From Oscheius sp. JU75 (taxonomy: Eukaryota; Nematoda; Chromadorea; Rhabditida; Rhabditidae), in contig JASJZC010000007.1 of assembly GCA_037178855.1 (NCBI GenBank), forward strand, positions 7,688,001 to 7,752,000: a stretch of DNA of 64,000 bases, given 5' to 3'. The position numbers and the translations under genes were made by a program. The notes beneath the pieces are model-generated. The model ran no database searches and was not told the DNA's origin. It saw only the letters and a program-made list of their open reading frames with translations. Position 1 is the stretch's first letter. Every line of letters begins with the position of its first letter. Below, piece after piece: positions 46,632-60,266 of the stretch.

Positions 46632-49579
46632 CTAAAGCCATGATGTCGTTGGCCCATCCTCGTACATGTCAGAAATTGCATTTGCCCTATGACTCCCTTT
46701 AGATGACTTCACTGACGAATTTGCGCTGTCCAGCTTGATCTCGGGAATCTCGCTGATTTCGTCGTTGTGGCTAACAGTCTAAAATATGATTGTAACGAGT
46801 AGACAAGAGCCAAGGACCACCTTTCCCTTTCTGGGCTTGGCAAACTTGTCTTTGGCCTGATGATGATGCTCCGGATGCTCGTACTTCTGAGGGTTCACAT
46901 AAAGACTTTTCCTTCGTCCGCTCCCGGCAGTAAAATTGGATGGAGCTACACTGGTCCGCCTATCATAGACGGCAGCTAATTGTTCAAGTGAGACTGAAAC
47001 ACTTTAATGATGATTGCGCAAGATTCCAAAAAGTGATTTGCAGTCGTTTTTTGCATGATGCAACTGCGAAGAGTATAGTTTGCATCCTTATAAATGTTTG
47101 TTTGAAGTGCTTTCACAAAAAAACTTCCAGCATATATGAAGTTCGCACTTACTTTCTTGGTTTACTGGATACGCATGCTGTGGTGCATTCGGATCGATCT
47201 TCTTGTTAACTTTGACAGCTTCAAACTCGTCCCATCCATGTCCGTAGGCATGCAGAGGATATGCAGCTTCTCCGTGCTTGTAGATATCCAGCCCGTTGAT
47301 TTCAACTTCTTCGCTAACACGAAGTTTACCGATTTTCTTCAAGAAGAGAAAGATTGGACCCATCCAAAGTACTGACCAGACTATTATGGCTAATGCACAG
47401 ACCATTTGCCAGCCACATTGCTAAATAGGATAGGCTATAATTTTGATGTAATGAATTGCTTACCGCAAACGCTTGACCAACTTTATGCTTTCCGTCCTCA
47501 CCAGCGATGGCATCGGAAATGGCGTAAACGATACCGTCGTGAGCGATAATTGTAGTGGATAGGAGTCCCCAGAAGCCGCCTCCAAAGTGTACAGCAAAGG
47601 CGTCGAGAGGATCATCGATTTTCAATCTGAAGCTGTTTTTCAGAAATGCTGGAGTCGACCACATACACTATCATCATGTGACTGAGACCAAGATAGATGA
47701 GGCCAGCTCCGATTCCGGTGAAAGATGAAGCCCATGGTTCCATTCTGTTGCAGCCGGCGCAAGAGGATACCATTCCTATAAAAAACACTAGATCAAGCAA
47801 GCACTCGTTATGCTTATGAGAAAGTCCCTTCACAATCTGATTCGTTCATTCGAACCGCCTTTGTACCGAGCCGGTGTGAAAAAGTTTTGTCTAAAGAATT
47901 AATAGCGCAACGTTTCCGGTTATCAGCTGCGTACTGCTCTGGTCAGAATAGACCAGTAGTTTACGCTCTGTGCTGAACTTCCCTGTACTGAACTACTGTG
48001 CAGCCATGAATAAATCACCTGCGAGACAAGCGTTCAGCGTAAGCAGTAGAGTCCATTTTCCTTTTGTGAGGTAGTGAATGATTAAAAAGGTCAAAGCTGC
48101 CCATGCTCCACAGAGAATCGTGTTGACCATTGCAAGGGCCACGATATGTCCTTCTCCGGGTTTGACAATATCCGCCATGGATCCTGAAAAACATGATTTC
48201 GACATTACTCCGGATTTGTACCTCCGTTGAATGCAAGGAAACCAAACATTAGGATGAAGCCTCCAAGGGCGGCAAACTATAAAAATCATTTGTCTTTAGT
48301 CATTCCAGCAGTGTTATCACCTCAGTCTCACGGAATATCCTACCAATAAACGACTGCTAAGCTTCTATCAAAGGTGTCAGATCAAACAACCAAGACTGAT
48401 AAGCCCTGACCAAAAATAGGTCATTGTTTTTGGTAGCCATATGATGCAAGGAATGACTTACCGGAACTGAATGTCCCTTGATTTCAATCGACTCTTCTTC
48501 TCCATCCTCGGGAAACCTTCCGATTCGGGGACCGATCAGGTAGGCAGCAACAAAGGAGATGGTACCACCACACAGATGGACCACACCAGCTCCTGCAAAG
48601 TCCTATAATGACCCTAAGAGGATTGTCCTGATTTCATTACCATGTAGGTTGTGTTAATATATTCTGTCGTAATTCCCTTGTACATCCATCCCTGTGGGTG
48701 CCAGCCCCAGTGAGTCAAGATCGGGTAGACAAAAGCTGGAAAGGTTTTGATGAATTCAGCCCTCTCTGTTTATGGCACGTAAACTGTCCATCGCCTATTG
48801 CCCATTGTCTGTTGGCCACAGTTCACTTGCTTCTGTCCGATATACACTGTCTTTGTCTACTGTCCACTATCTTTGTCAAATTACTTTTTTCTTACTCGAT
48901 ATCACGCTGCAGTAGGTTATGTAGTTTGCAAATTCACATCGTTCAGCAACAGCTCCAGAGACGATCGTGGCTGAGGTAGCAGCGAACACGTATTGGAAGA
49001 AGAACCTGAAGATTGCCTGTTTTTGTAGTCTTTCCGTTGACTTTTGTTGCTGATCAAGCGCGGATTACAAACAGTTTAAAATGGTGTTAAGATAAGGGAC
49101 TTACTTGGGGTAGTCAGTCAAGCCGGCTAGAAAAAACTGTGTGTGGCCGATGAACAAGCCAACGACATTGTTCGAAGAGGCTCCGAAAGCAAAAGCCCAG
49201 CCGAGGGACCAGTACCCAATTATGGCAATGCCTTAACTTCATATTCAATATGTAAAAGAGTCCACTTACAGGAATCTAGCAGATTTTTGATTAAGATATT
49301 GGTAGTATTTTTACTTCTGACTGAGCCAGCTTCGAGGAAAGCAAAACCACATTGCATAACTAAACAAGCCATTTTGACAGAATAAGCAAAGACCTACGGA
49401 AAATGATAATGGCCATTGAGCAGAGGAAGAAAGCGTTCTCATTTTCGGCCAAATTGGTCTGCATCTCTTCAAACTGCCTTCTGAGATCATCAACTTCCTG
49501 AGTCAGATTGTCCAACGACGACAATGTAGACTTAAAAAAGTTTTTTATACAAATGACAAAAAGGCTCAACCGTGTCCAT
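46632..49579 (-). CDS. AMT-type ammonium transporter
   Basis: An eleven-helix trimeric channel or transporter for ammonium of the AMT/MEP/Rh superfamily, AMT branch (found in nematodes and arthropods). The start [19 protein letters not shown] lies at 49579, an N-terminal coiled stretch before helix 1 ([13 protein letters not shown]). The signature is [20 protein letters not shown], and the twin pore histidines are in VVHLCGG and [10 protein letters not shown]. Other family parts are [42 protein letters not shown]-type loops and [20 protein letters not shown], the conserved C-terminal hinge. The tail is long and polar ([20 protein letters not shown]), ending at TAG 46632-46634. A TATAAAG lies on the minus strand about 130 bases upstream (near 49712). 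Confidence 0.95.
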
Positions 49580-50943
49580 TTTGCACCCAGCGAGCTCAAA
49601 GCACCTAGAGGGACGACGAATAGGAATAACGTGCCTATCTAGAACGATTCAGATAAAATTTTATGCTCTCTTCAGATGAAAGGAAACGCCGAGAGCGCGA
49701 CAGTGAGGGTAGTCTTTATAAAACGTGCTAATGGCCACGGCTAGAGTCTAACAAGTCTTTTATATAGGCTGGATGCGGCCTTGAAAACCAATCTCTGAAC
49801 CTGAGGAATTGAACGAGTTCAGAAAGTTAAGAGTATCTACTGTGATTCTTGGACCCTCCTATTGTCAACGTGTCACATTTTGTGGGCACCCAGGGTGAGC
49901 AGATACGACCAAAACTTTCATAAAAGTACTAAAGATAGCCTATGAGTAATCCATTGACCCCAAAACAATGTCCTCATGTATAAACGCCTCCGTAGACGTT
50001 GACGTAAACTATAATCCGCATTGTAGCGGAAAATTCCACTCACCCACATTACACACATGTTTGTCAAAATATTTGGGCTCCCACGAAATAAGAAGGACTT
50101 TTTAAAAGCGGACTTACTTGGTGCATGATGCGGGGTGCGATATTATGATTTATTCTAGTTACAGAAAATATAACCTTATCAATGCTCAGTCAACTTTTAA
50201 AAGGTCTTTCGGAGGGATTTCTAGTTCAGAAATCGAACAATAAGCTATCTTGCTGTCTGATCTCTCGAACAGTGAAAATTCACGCCTCTGGTGCTGATAA
50301 GAGGAGCCTCCGTCTTGCATGTACCCTACCAAAAAAGTTAAGTCTTCTCGCGTGTCTACCACAACAGTCTGAAGCTCAGACATCCATCAAAACATTTATT
50401 GACAAGGTTATCTTTGAAATCATATCTCTGTCTCTGAAAGTATTCTTGTACCCTGGAAGCCTGTTTCACTGAACTCCACGTTGCCGAGAGCCATAATCTC
50501 ATCATCTCTTTTCTTTTAAGACGACTCATCTGTCCATCATTATGATAACATCATACTCTTACGGCTTCTTAAAGATCTCCAGACCAGGAACGCTGGGGGT
50601 AATCCTCCATTTCCCTATGTTTTTCACTAGGATTAATTGCAGTTGGGTCAACAAGGTTGCTGAAAAAGAGGTCTACTATAAGAAAAAAGAGTTATTGTAA
50701 CATGAATCTTTATTTGTAGCGTACAGACTCGATGACAATTGCGATTGAGATCGGGGATGAGATTGAGAGCTGAGATTGGCTAGAGAGCTGTATCACAGTG
50801 CCGCGATAACTACAAGGGACGGGGTAGTTGATTTTGGGAAAGATCCACGGCCGAAGCGATATGGGTTTTTTCTGACAACTGGGAGGAGCGAGAGAGCGAG
50901 AAAATGAGGAGAGAAGAGGTACCAAAAAACCCAGAGAAGGAAC
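49580..50943. other. Intergenic stretch between the AMT and CHH/ITP genes
   Basis: It holds the AMT promoter (TATAAAG near 49712 on -) and the CHH/ITP 3' UTR, with AATAAA near 50708 on the minus strand. Minus-strand frames near 50186-50383 (SELQTVVVDTREDL) and 50590-50670 look protein-like, but no start or phase-matched set was found. Unresolved. Confidence 0.4.
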
Positions 50944-51534
50944 TCAGGGTTTTTTTGCTCCTCCTGGCTGAGGAGCTGTGAAGATGTTTAAACATTTGCG
51001 GAAGATGTTGTTGTCGAAACAGTTTTTCCTGGAATATGATTTTATGATCCTGCGTGCAATAAATTTTACCTGCATTCAAATCTGAGCGTATTCGTTTTCT
51101 GGCTAAACATCTCATGACACATTAAACAGACCCGGTCCATGACAGCATGGACGTGCTCGACCTTGTGAACAGGACAGTCCTGCAAATTAGAAAATTTTGA
51201 AGTAAACCATTCATCCGGCAGGTGCATTCTGATTACAGAAAATGACATCAGGATACCGCGAAAAGGTCATAGAGCTTACTTCATCAGGTATCCAGTCCAC
51301 AGCTTTTCGCGCTCTGGTGAAGCCCTGTTGTTCCATCTGAAAATTACAGACATTTGTTTCCTTATGTGATTCACATGGTTACTACGACACAAATTTGATT
51401 GGCAGACAAAAAGTTACCTGAGCTAATCTGGATGTGAAAGTATCGCGAGCTTCAGTTCGTTGCAAAGTGATAAGTATAACAGCTGAGATCAGACAGCATC
51501 GTATAGCCCATGTTCGTAGAATATCAACAGACAT
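50944..51534 (-). CDS. CHH/ITP-family peptide hormone precursor
   Basis: A secreted hormone precursor of the crustacean hyperglycemic hormone / ion transport peptide superfamily. The signal peptide (CCLISAVILITLQRTEA) is followed by a propeptide, then the six-cysteine domain: DEDCPVHKV, VMDRVCLMCHEMFSQ, RFECRKNCFDNNIFRKCLNI. Cysteine spacing is C-15-C-2-C-14-C-3-C-8-C. The family is C-15-C-2-C-12or13-C-3-C-8-C, so only the third gap is longer. An intron in the codon after the fourth cysteine is where ITP genes splice alternative C-termini. The C-terminus (TAPQPGGAKKP) has no clear amidation site. Acceptor TTTTTCCAG lies 2 bases before the start ATG at 51534, a likely spliced-leader site. Confidence 0.85.
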
Positions 51535-54500
51535 GCCTGGAAAAAGGAGCTTGAACGACTGTCAAAGAACGGGAAGAGGCAAAACTTCAAACAGGAAATG
51601 GGGGTCAAGATGTTTTGAAAGATAGCCTACGAGAGTTAAGAGCGAGGAAAAATAATCATGGTACTTTGAAAGACGACTTCCTGAAATGTCGAAGAGCAAA
51701 GTTTGATGCCGATTGGTCAACCCAAGCCTAAGGGACTATGGAACTGATATTGAGAGACGGTATGATTGAAGTTGAAGAACGGATAATTTGCGATGCTCCG
51801 CCCACAGGTGGCTAAGGAGGCTGTCAACGAGAAATAAAAGCGCGCAGAGCTTGTTGTGGAAGATCGAGGCTGAGCTGTACAGGCTGTTTTCGCCATTTGG
51901 AATGTGAATAAAAAACCCGGTTGTGTTGTGCTGTTGTTACCCAGAATTTTCAGATCAGATTATCAAACTCCCAAAACAACCAAATAGTCTGTTTTAGCCT
52001 GATGCCTTACGTAGCTAAAACGTGTAAATTGAAAGGTAAAACCGGAAGTTCTCAACAAAAGATTGTACCAACCACCCCGATTTCAAATTTGACCCCAAAA
52101 ACGGAAACAAAATCATGTTTAGGTCAAACATTAGGAGGAAGTTTAGAAACCCAGACCCACGTTTGAGCAAGGGTCGAAAGTGACGCAAGAAAAAGTCGGG
52201 GATATCCGGAGTTGATCCCAGATGGGGGTGGTGCTCGAATTTGGGGAATGCAGTTAGTCTCGAAATGTCAGTTGGGGACAAAGCTGTTCTCGGCGATCAC
52301 ATCCGTCAAATAGAAGTTAACTACAAACACTGAAAAGTCACAAAATGCGTGGCGCTGGGACAGGAGTCTGGCTCGCAAGCCTGATTACTCCCGCATTAGC
52401 AGATGCTGGAAAGAATCCGTGTAAAATCGTGAATATGGAAATTTTTACTCCGCCTGGTTGACGTAGACACGTCACCTCAGTGAAGTGGACAGAGAAATGA
52501 AAATACTTTTTTGGAAGCACTCAATGGACCGTGAAGGGTCGAGGTGAAGGTGGAATTCGGCTAGAGCACCTGAAATATCCTGAACTCGTTTGTCTACGTT
52601 TGGGTGTCCAAAATAGACAAAAGAGGCTGTTCGTGATAAAAACAAGTAATCGAGACTCGACTGCCTCTCACGTAAGTTACGAAATGGGTCATTTGTGTTT
52701 CGAAAAGCCGTTTTGTGACCGACGAAAATGGAATGCAACCGTTCTCTTTTACAAACAAAGACTCACATACAAAAGACACTGACCCCCCCCCTCTACTACT
52801 ACACAGAATCGTGTTACCCCAGCTCAAAATGGCCGAAGTCACATTATCTAGTGGGGGTCGGCAACGTCATCTCGATGTTCTGGAATCCCAAAATATTCAG
52901 CCAAGGAAAAATTGGGTTGAACGGTGAGCAAGAGTGGAGTCTTTTGCAAATTAAAAGGTTCTCAGTACTTGTTTGCTCTGACGTAGTGCTGAAGTTTTAC
53001 GCCCATTGCAAAATTGGACCCGTGGGGATGAGCCTCTTTAAGTAAGCATTCTATTCCTCATGACCGAATAAGCTAAAAACAATGCGTGGACGTAAACTTT
53101 GACCTGAAAATGGGTGCGAAACAATAGTTTCTGGTGCGAGGATGTACTTGTGCGGTGTTGCAGTATTAGTAATAACTGGCATCTTGTAAGGATGGGGATA
53201 AGTGTGAGATGTCGGCGTCAATGTTCCTGCATAATTGCTCAAAAATAACAGGTAGTCAGGGCGTCATACCCTTTGAAAAGTGAGCTGTTAGCAGAAACAT
53301 CTGACTACGCAGAGCGCTGTCTCTCAACCCCTCATTACTGTCGGCTGGCTAGGCTCTGATCTGATTAAGATGGCTGTCTATTTGTGCAAAAGAGGGGGAT
53401 GAGTTTTAGCTCAGATATGAAGAAGATGATTTGTAGATGAAGTCAACCATGACATTTACTAATCGCGCTGAGCATAAAACAGAATAAACAGAATCCCGCC
53501 GTGAATAAGGAAGCTAAAAGCCGTGATCTCGAGTCCAGGCTAGCAGTTATAAATACGCAACGAAAATCTATTTACAACTGTTATTATCTATCGTAGATCT
53601 TGTACTAACTGAATTTTGCGTAGCCTTTTCGAAAACAAGGATGAAAATAAAATAAGACTGTGCAACACTTTTAGCAGAATATATGCCGGACAAACATGAA
53701 CAGGGATTGGTCTCTGGGATTGCGGAGATCGGCAAAATGACAAGATCAGATCTCAGTCGAGGTTATAGTCTGGCCCCTTCTTAAGCCTAATCCCACTTAG
53801 CACTAATTTGAACGGTGGGCTTAAATAAACTTCCAGGAACTCGCACAAAAATTCCCCCTTATTTACGGGAGGACGTCACCAAGCGAGAACTGGAAGCCCA
53901 AGAATCCCCTAACGGTTGACTGATCTGTGTTGTTGCACTGCGCGTGGGAACACAGAGTCACACTGAAAATAAACAGTTGTGTAGGTAAATGGCCTTTAGA
54001 GACTCCCTCGAGACCTTGGTAGCCTAAAAATGTCGGCAGAATTGCTAATAGGTTGCAACTGACTGCCTGCCCCACCCTCATCTCCTACTGTTGCACAATT
54101 TCCTGTACACCCTCAGCTACCAACGTCAATGATGTACTCATTTTTAGACTATAGACAGTCATGAAGAGGGTGGATAATTACTGCGGAGATAACACTTCTG
54201 TTGAACACGGAAAGTTGCTAGACTGATGTCATACTCATCTTCAGCCTATGATTTAACTACAGAGATGCCTAGACGAGTGATGAGCAAGTTGTAGCGAAAA
54301 CAAGAGTTACGTTCATTGAGCGTCTAATTGGCCCTGAAATTACCGACACACACTCTTCTTGACGCAACCGTCTTCTTCTTCTCATACGATTACTCATGAG
54401 CCTGAAAAGATGAGAGCGACAAGCCACGTACTCTATCAGCAGGGTTCAGAAATAGGGCCACGATGACAGATCCTTTAAGAAGAGTCACAAAAGTTAGTGT

Positions 54501-55278
54501 ACAAGAAAAGACATACGTGGTGCAAAAAGTATGCGCCTTGCAAAATATCTAAAAACCGAAAATGCGGAATACCTATTTGCATGCTCTATGCAAGTAACTC
54601 TATTCCAGGTAACTTTTCAATCACAGAACTTTGTCTTTAAGCGAATGTGAAATGTCATTCCTAAAACTATTCTAAAAACTGATTGCCAGAAAAAAATCTG
54701 GTTGTTCAGTTCGGTAAATTACGATTAACAACTTACTCTATTGTAAGAGAAGCCGATTAAATCACATTCCAAATCAGTTCTTTATTTTTAGGCCCAAGCT
54801 ATTTTAGTAGAGAACTGCGGTCGTCCTACAATGTGCTCTTTTGTGCGAACGGCGCATAATATACTCGGGGAAAGCAGCCTTTAAACTGGTCTAGAAAACA
54901 ACGATACCACGTGGTCGGATCTTTCAAAAGCATGACTCGTTTTCGTATAGTGGTCCGTAGTGAACACGTTTGCAAACTCTAATTTAGAACTTAATGCGTT
55001 GAACAACAATTAGAAATGTGTTATCTTCATACGGCGGATATATAGTATGGACATAAGTAGACAATACACAAGAACCGTAAAAAATCTTGTCCATGGGTCC
55101 CGTCAGAGAAATGCAGACCGGAAAATGTTTTGTATTGGACCCCAAGAGAAATCTGGGGATAGCACAACAGACGTAGTACAACGGAATGACAAGTAGAAGG
55201 CAGGGAGTGAATGTTCTAATTCAGGGACTATTAATTGCATCCAACGCAACATCGGGCACATGCAGTCTCTGTCTCTCC
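51535..55278. other. Long gene-poor stretch
   Basis: About 3.7 kb without a supported gene. Short frames (for example near 52015-52281, 52728-53045) have no splice partners. A run of C (near 52787) is the only low-complexity block. No RNA gene, transposon or repeat array recognised. Confidence 0.4.
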
Positions 55279-57534
55279 TTAACAGAAAAGCGTCATTCGG
55301 TGAGATCCGGAACGAATGTAGCCGTCCTCAAAAGTAATTCCCTGATGTTGCAGCTCGTCTAGAACAGCGTGCTGAAAATAGTGACAGGTTTAGACTCGAA
55401 ACTTTTTTCTGCATCATTCGGAAAACATCCATGACGTGAGGATATGACTTTGTTTGGCTCTCATATTTTGTAACTATTTTGGATACGGGGATACGCGCGA
55501 CCTTTGAAAAACAGAAATTTGTATGCGCCTGGTCTCTCTGGGTCTTTGATCCTAATTATCTAGATCATTGCATAACGAGAAACTTTGAGCTAATTTTTAA
55601 CTCTGAAAGAGCATTTTCGTGATCTGGGGCTTGTATTGATGGCGGATTGGTTTCGGTTTTTACAGTAAAATTTTAGTTAGCTGGATTGCTTAGTCACGAT
55701 TCTGTAGCGCATTACTTTACTAATACGGATCTTAAAAATAGTCTTCAAATCTGCTAAGATTTCTCAGCATATCTGCTACAAACAAGTTCAAGACCGAAAT
55801 GGTGTTAGTGTCAAGGGAAATAGATACTATAGGCTCACCTTATCCAGAAGCGTACTGTTTGAGACAGATAAGGAGATGTCACCGTTAGCGTTGAGCACCC
55901 AGGCTTCTATCAGAGAACGGAGAGCAGCCATGGAAATGTTACAAGAGGAGAGATCAATGGATTCGACGGCCTTGCCGTGCTTGAGAGAACTGAACTTGGA
56001 TTGTTTTAAGGAATTTTTAGGGCTTACTTGCAAAGGAGATAGATAGTCTTGTCACCGACGGCATGATATCCACTGCGACCATCGTTCCAGACACGGAGAC
56101 TGTTCAGGCCTGCAAAAGCTGTTGTGCAGCTGAATAAGCTTTGACACCCACCCGGAACAACATCGCGGATCAGCTCGTCGGTGAAGAGATGCGTGGGAGA
56201 GCAATCCTCGAGACCGATATCAATGAGAGCGCCATCCTCGGTGGTGAGCAAACGATGAAGCTGAATATAGGTTGCTGTTTTCGGCAAACATTAAAGCACG
56301 AACCAGTGGAATGCTATCAGCATGGAAACGGCACCAGATGAAGTAGATCTGCTTGGGAGTCAGCTGCATAAGGATGAGAGTTTTTAGCACGGGAATGGCT
56401 TCGACTGGGATCAAGCCACGGACAAGCAGACTGTCCGTGTTGAAATGGCGAAGGCGCTTTTCCATAAGCTGAATCGAAAATATGAACAAAATGATATGTC
56501 TCACTTTCAGAGGAGGAATCTGGTGACGAACAGGGGTCTTCTTCTCGTCGCGAGGATATAAGACAATCTCGCCTTCATCAAAGAGGACACGAACCTGAAA
56601 TGGGAATTATAGATTCAAACACAAAAAATACTACAGATATCTTTCAACTGTGGTCGGCCCATCTGCCTCTCTTTTTCCATTTAAGACACTTTGTCCGCAC
56701 CCAAATCAACAAGTCTTTCCTCTGATTCTATTATTTTTATCAGGTCACTTTTTTATCCGGGCCCTATGAACCTAACCCTATCACACTGTCCACCTCAAGC
56801 GTCAAATTAAAACAGAAGCTTTGCGGTGACCCTCTGTGCAGAGACCAAGGAATCATTGGACAAGAGCGACAATACAAGTGTCGTAACTAGGGTGGTGGTT
56901 ACAAACGGATGCAGTTGATTTAAATGCTTACCTGATCCAGTTCAATTTTGGGCAACTCGGCACGCTTGCGGTGAATAACTTTCCTCCATCGCTTGTTCAC
57001 AGCAGCACACTGGAGCACAGACTTGCCGTCCAGGCGCTTGAAAACTTCCAGAAGAGCTTTCTCATTGAGATTCTGCAAAGCTAATTGATCTTCCTTCATT
57101 CTCTGCTAATGACTCACCTGAATCGGAGACGGCGCCTGAACGACGCTGGTACGCTGAGTCAACTTGCGATACAGCTTCCTTTCCCGCTTGCTGGCGAAGA
57201 AAGGAAAGCACATTTTGAATAGATTAACCATGATGTGAATAAATTTCCAGATGAATCGACTCCACCCGCTACAAAAAGCGGGAAATGAGGTCAATGTTGC
57301 CTTGCACTCGCTTACCTCGCGTGCTGCTGTCTGACGTTGCTCGGATCGTAGTCGAGCTCTGCGATGGACAGACGGCCACTGCCGTAGGCCTGAATACGAG
57401 TTTTCTTAGTTATTATTAAGTCGTTCGGATGAGTGATCTATAGTGGGCTCTGTGGCGTGCACAGAGGTAAATGCTACGTATTCACATTGAGTGTCCAATA
57501 GAGGGAAGGAAACATATGGTCTTATGGGTCTCAT
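55279..57534 (-). CDS. F-box protein with leucine-rich C-terminal part
   Basis: F-box proteins bring substrates to SCF ubiquitin ligases by binding Skp1. The start is MRPIRPYVSFPLLDTQCEY at 57534, with a TTCCAG only 4 bases upstream (a possible spliced-leader site). A basic linker is followed by the F-box: NLNEKALLEVFKRLDGKSVL, then CAAVNKRWRKVIHRKRAELP. Downstream are irregular leucine-rich segments of the nematode F-box type (LIPVEAIPVLKTLILMQL, IDLSSCNISMAALRSLIEAW, HAVLDELQHQGITF), ending at TAA 55279-55281. About nine short introns are phase-consistent; a 43-base one joins DSIPL to LHRLL. The substrate is unknown. Confidence 0.75.
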
Positions 57535-60266
57535 GGCTCTGGAAGTGGAAAAGTGTAAAATCTGAGAGATAAATGACGAAGCTAAACTTATAGTCAGACG
57601 CTGAATCAGCGAGATTAACCTATAATTGAGCTTTGGACTGACCTACAAGGAAACTGATAATAGCTCTTCAAAATATTGTGTGATTACGTGTACAAAATAC
57701 TTGCAGTAATACCAGCTTATGAAAGACAACAACACGGAGAAAGACAAAAAAGGCATTTCCTTGTTATGCTAATCGCACAGAGCTAAGTGAGCGAGTCAAA
57801 ATCGATAATGACCAATCAGCAGATATTTACAAGAAACTCGGGGCCAGCTAAATGGCGGCAAGACAAGCATAGACTGTGTCATCTGGACGCCTACTGCTCG
57901 GTATTAGCAATAATAGCAGCCACAACGTTTGCCTTCTGAGACCCGTCAGCCTGCATCTTTTTGCAAACTTAATATTAAAGTAGAAAAGCGGAACATACAG
58001 AGACCGAGAGCGCAATGGACGAATGTTTCACTCTGAATAGGGAATGTTTGCTGATTGCGCAAAGGCGTTCTTCGCGCCTGTCCAGTACCATTTTAATGTA
58101 AAAAGCCGCAGGTCAAGATTGGTTGCGGGTGCAAAAATCCTGCCAGAATCCGTGTCTCGGCTCCCCAAAGGGTAGCGTGCGTAACTGCTAGTGGCCCGAA
58201 AATGAACAGTCCGAACCTTACGGAATGGCCGATAAATCGATGCGAGTATAATAAAGCGTGTGTATGAGCAAAAAGGTTCGACCAGATGGTCAGATCTCTC
58301 TGCAAGACTTGTAGTGCCGGAGTAGGCAAACCAATAACATGTGTTCTTTTCGGAATAACAGCCACATAGCTGTTTACTATATTCAGCATTGTGTCGACTG
58401 TCCGAAAGTGTGAAATGAGTTTTGCGGATGGAACGTACCTTGAGATGGGCTCCCACATAGCGACGAGAACGTCCATTTGCGGCAACTGTGACACTAATCA
58501 TTGTTCCAAACCATCTGCAAACAAGACAAGAAAGTCAATTGGATCAAACAGAGAAGAAGAAGACAACAGTGCCAGGGTCAAAGTTGATTGAAGACAAAAA
58601 TAGTGTTTTTTGCTGGTTATACCGAACAGGTGAACTCTTCAGACAGCTATAATGAGATATCAATGCAGTTGCAAATACTACCCGATGTGGTCTCCGATGT
58701 TACATGGTGCTTTTGACCAGAACGATTTTTTATGTTTCATTTTCGATCGACTTCAATCAAAATTGGAGCAATACAGACTCAGTTTCGAAAAAACATTTTG
58801 ATAATTGTCCTTTCACTGCCACGTTACAAGCATTCCATAATGAAATGAAATTGTAATGATTCTAGCACACTGTCATGCTCTTCCTATTGTTATCGCTTTG
58901 ACTGATGTTGATTTTGTGAACAAACTTGGGTATATGAAAATCTATTTGTTTTCTCGAACAATGTAATTGAAGACAAGGAAAATCCTATTCACATCTAGTA
59001 TATAACGAGTGAGAAAGGTCTTGCTATAGAAAAGAACGTTTACTTATCAGAACCTAAGTATGCAATATGCAACATGATTAAATAAACTAGTATGAAATTA
59101 CTAGAACAATATTAACTGAAATCTAACCTTATAACATAATAGTCATAGGTGATTTGAGAAGAAACGGACCTCCCAGCTGTTGAGAGGGCCAGAAATCAAT
59201 AGCTGCAGCTGGTGGGGTTGAGAATGAGGCTTAGGTTTCGAATTGTGTTCGGCCACTTCTAGGAGAAACTTAACTAAAAACAATTTGAAAAGAGCACACA
59301 CAAATTAGAAAAAGAAATTTGTAGAGTTTTTTTCTGTTAACATTTTGTTACTTACACCATTCGAATAGGAGCTTATTTTAATACAGCCGTGCGACTGAAA
59401 TCTTTCTGGATGAATAACGCTTCTGTTGAAAAGTCTTTATTGTTGTAAGCTCTGTTTGTTTTATAGTGACAGTTCCGGTTAACAAATTGAAAGATCATTC
59501 TTAAAATCGGCGATTGCATCATTAGACGACCTTGTACACGTTTACTAGTAATAAGTTAACTGAAAGTTCCATTAAAATTCTGAACCCGGATGGTGACAAA
59601 GAGAGGGCAAGAATATGATAGCTAACTATCCAGTATATTCTGATATCTGATTATATGGAAGTTCGCCAAGCAACAGAAAGCAGACACATATGGTGAATGG
59701 CAGTAATTCGGTGCTTCATAAAATTTTATCAAAATACAGTAGCTGTTGAATTATACCTTAATGCAACGGGAAGTTATTGAGGTGGGCCTAAGCCTGTACA
59801 TGGTTCAGAGTAGAAAGCCAGTCAAGATGAAAAAGTGAAAATGTCTTTTTTCCCACTTTGCAATTCGAGCTGTTCCAATAAAGTGCGAGAACATCGTCAA
59901 TAGGTTTATTTGACCTCGGCAAGTGCAAAGATTCGTAACATGCTGATCCGGAATTCTTCGTGTTTTTCAGAGATCATGGTTTGTGGTGTTCGTCAAAGAC
60001 GATCAGCCGAAAGATAAGTTTGGATACCATTACTTTAAATTGCAGCGGTCTTGATAACTTTAAACGGCTTTTGACGACAATCTGATCTCACATTAGGCTC
60101 ACAAGGCAAGGTGGAATGACTGCTATGGGACGAGCAGTCTCACAAAACCACAACGTATAGAACCAGGCGTCGACAGTCTGTTTGTATAGTGGTATACAAA
60201 CAAAAACACACCTTTTTCAAATTGAAGTATGTTTTGCAAGCGACATGCTGTTATCAGAACGCGGCG
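57535..60266. other. Intergenic stretch with one doubtful small gene
   Basis: A minus-strand exon at 58439-58501 (MISVTVAANGRSRRYVGAHL) ends at a GTACGT donor and has TTTGCAG 14 bases before its ATG. The possible partner at 57894-57958 (MQADGSQKANVVAAIIANTE then TAG) has a poor acceptor, so the pair is doubtful. The rest (58600-60260) is AT-rich and shows nothing. Confidence 0.3.

Noticed and set aside
50790-50812. TATCACAG, the mir-2/mir-13 seed
   Set aside because: Only eight bases match and no hairpin forms; it lies in the CHH/ITP 3' UTR.
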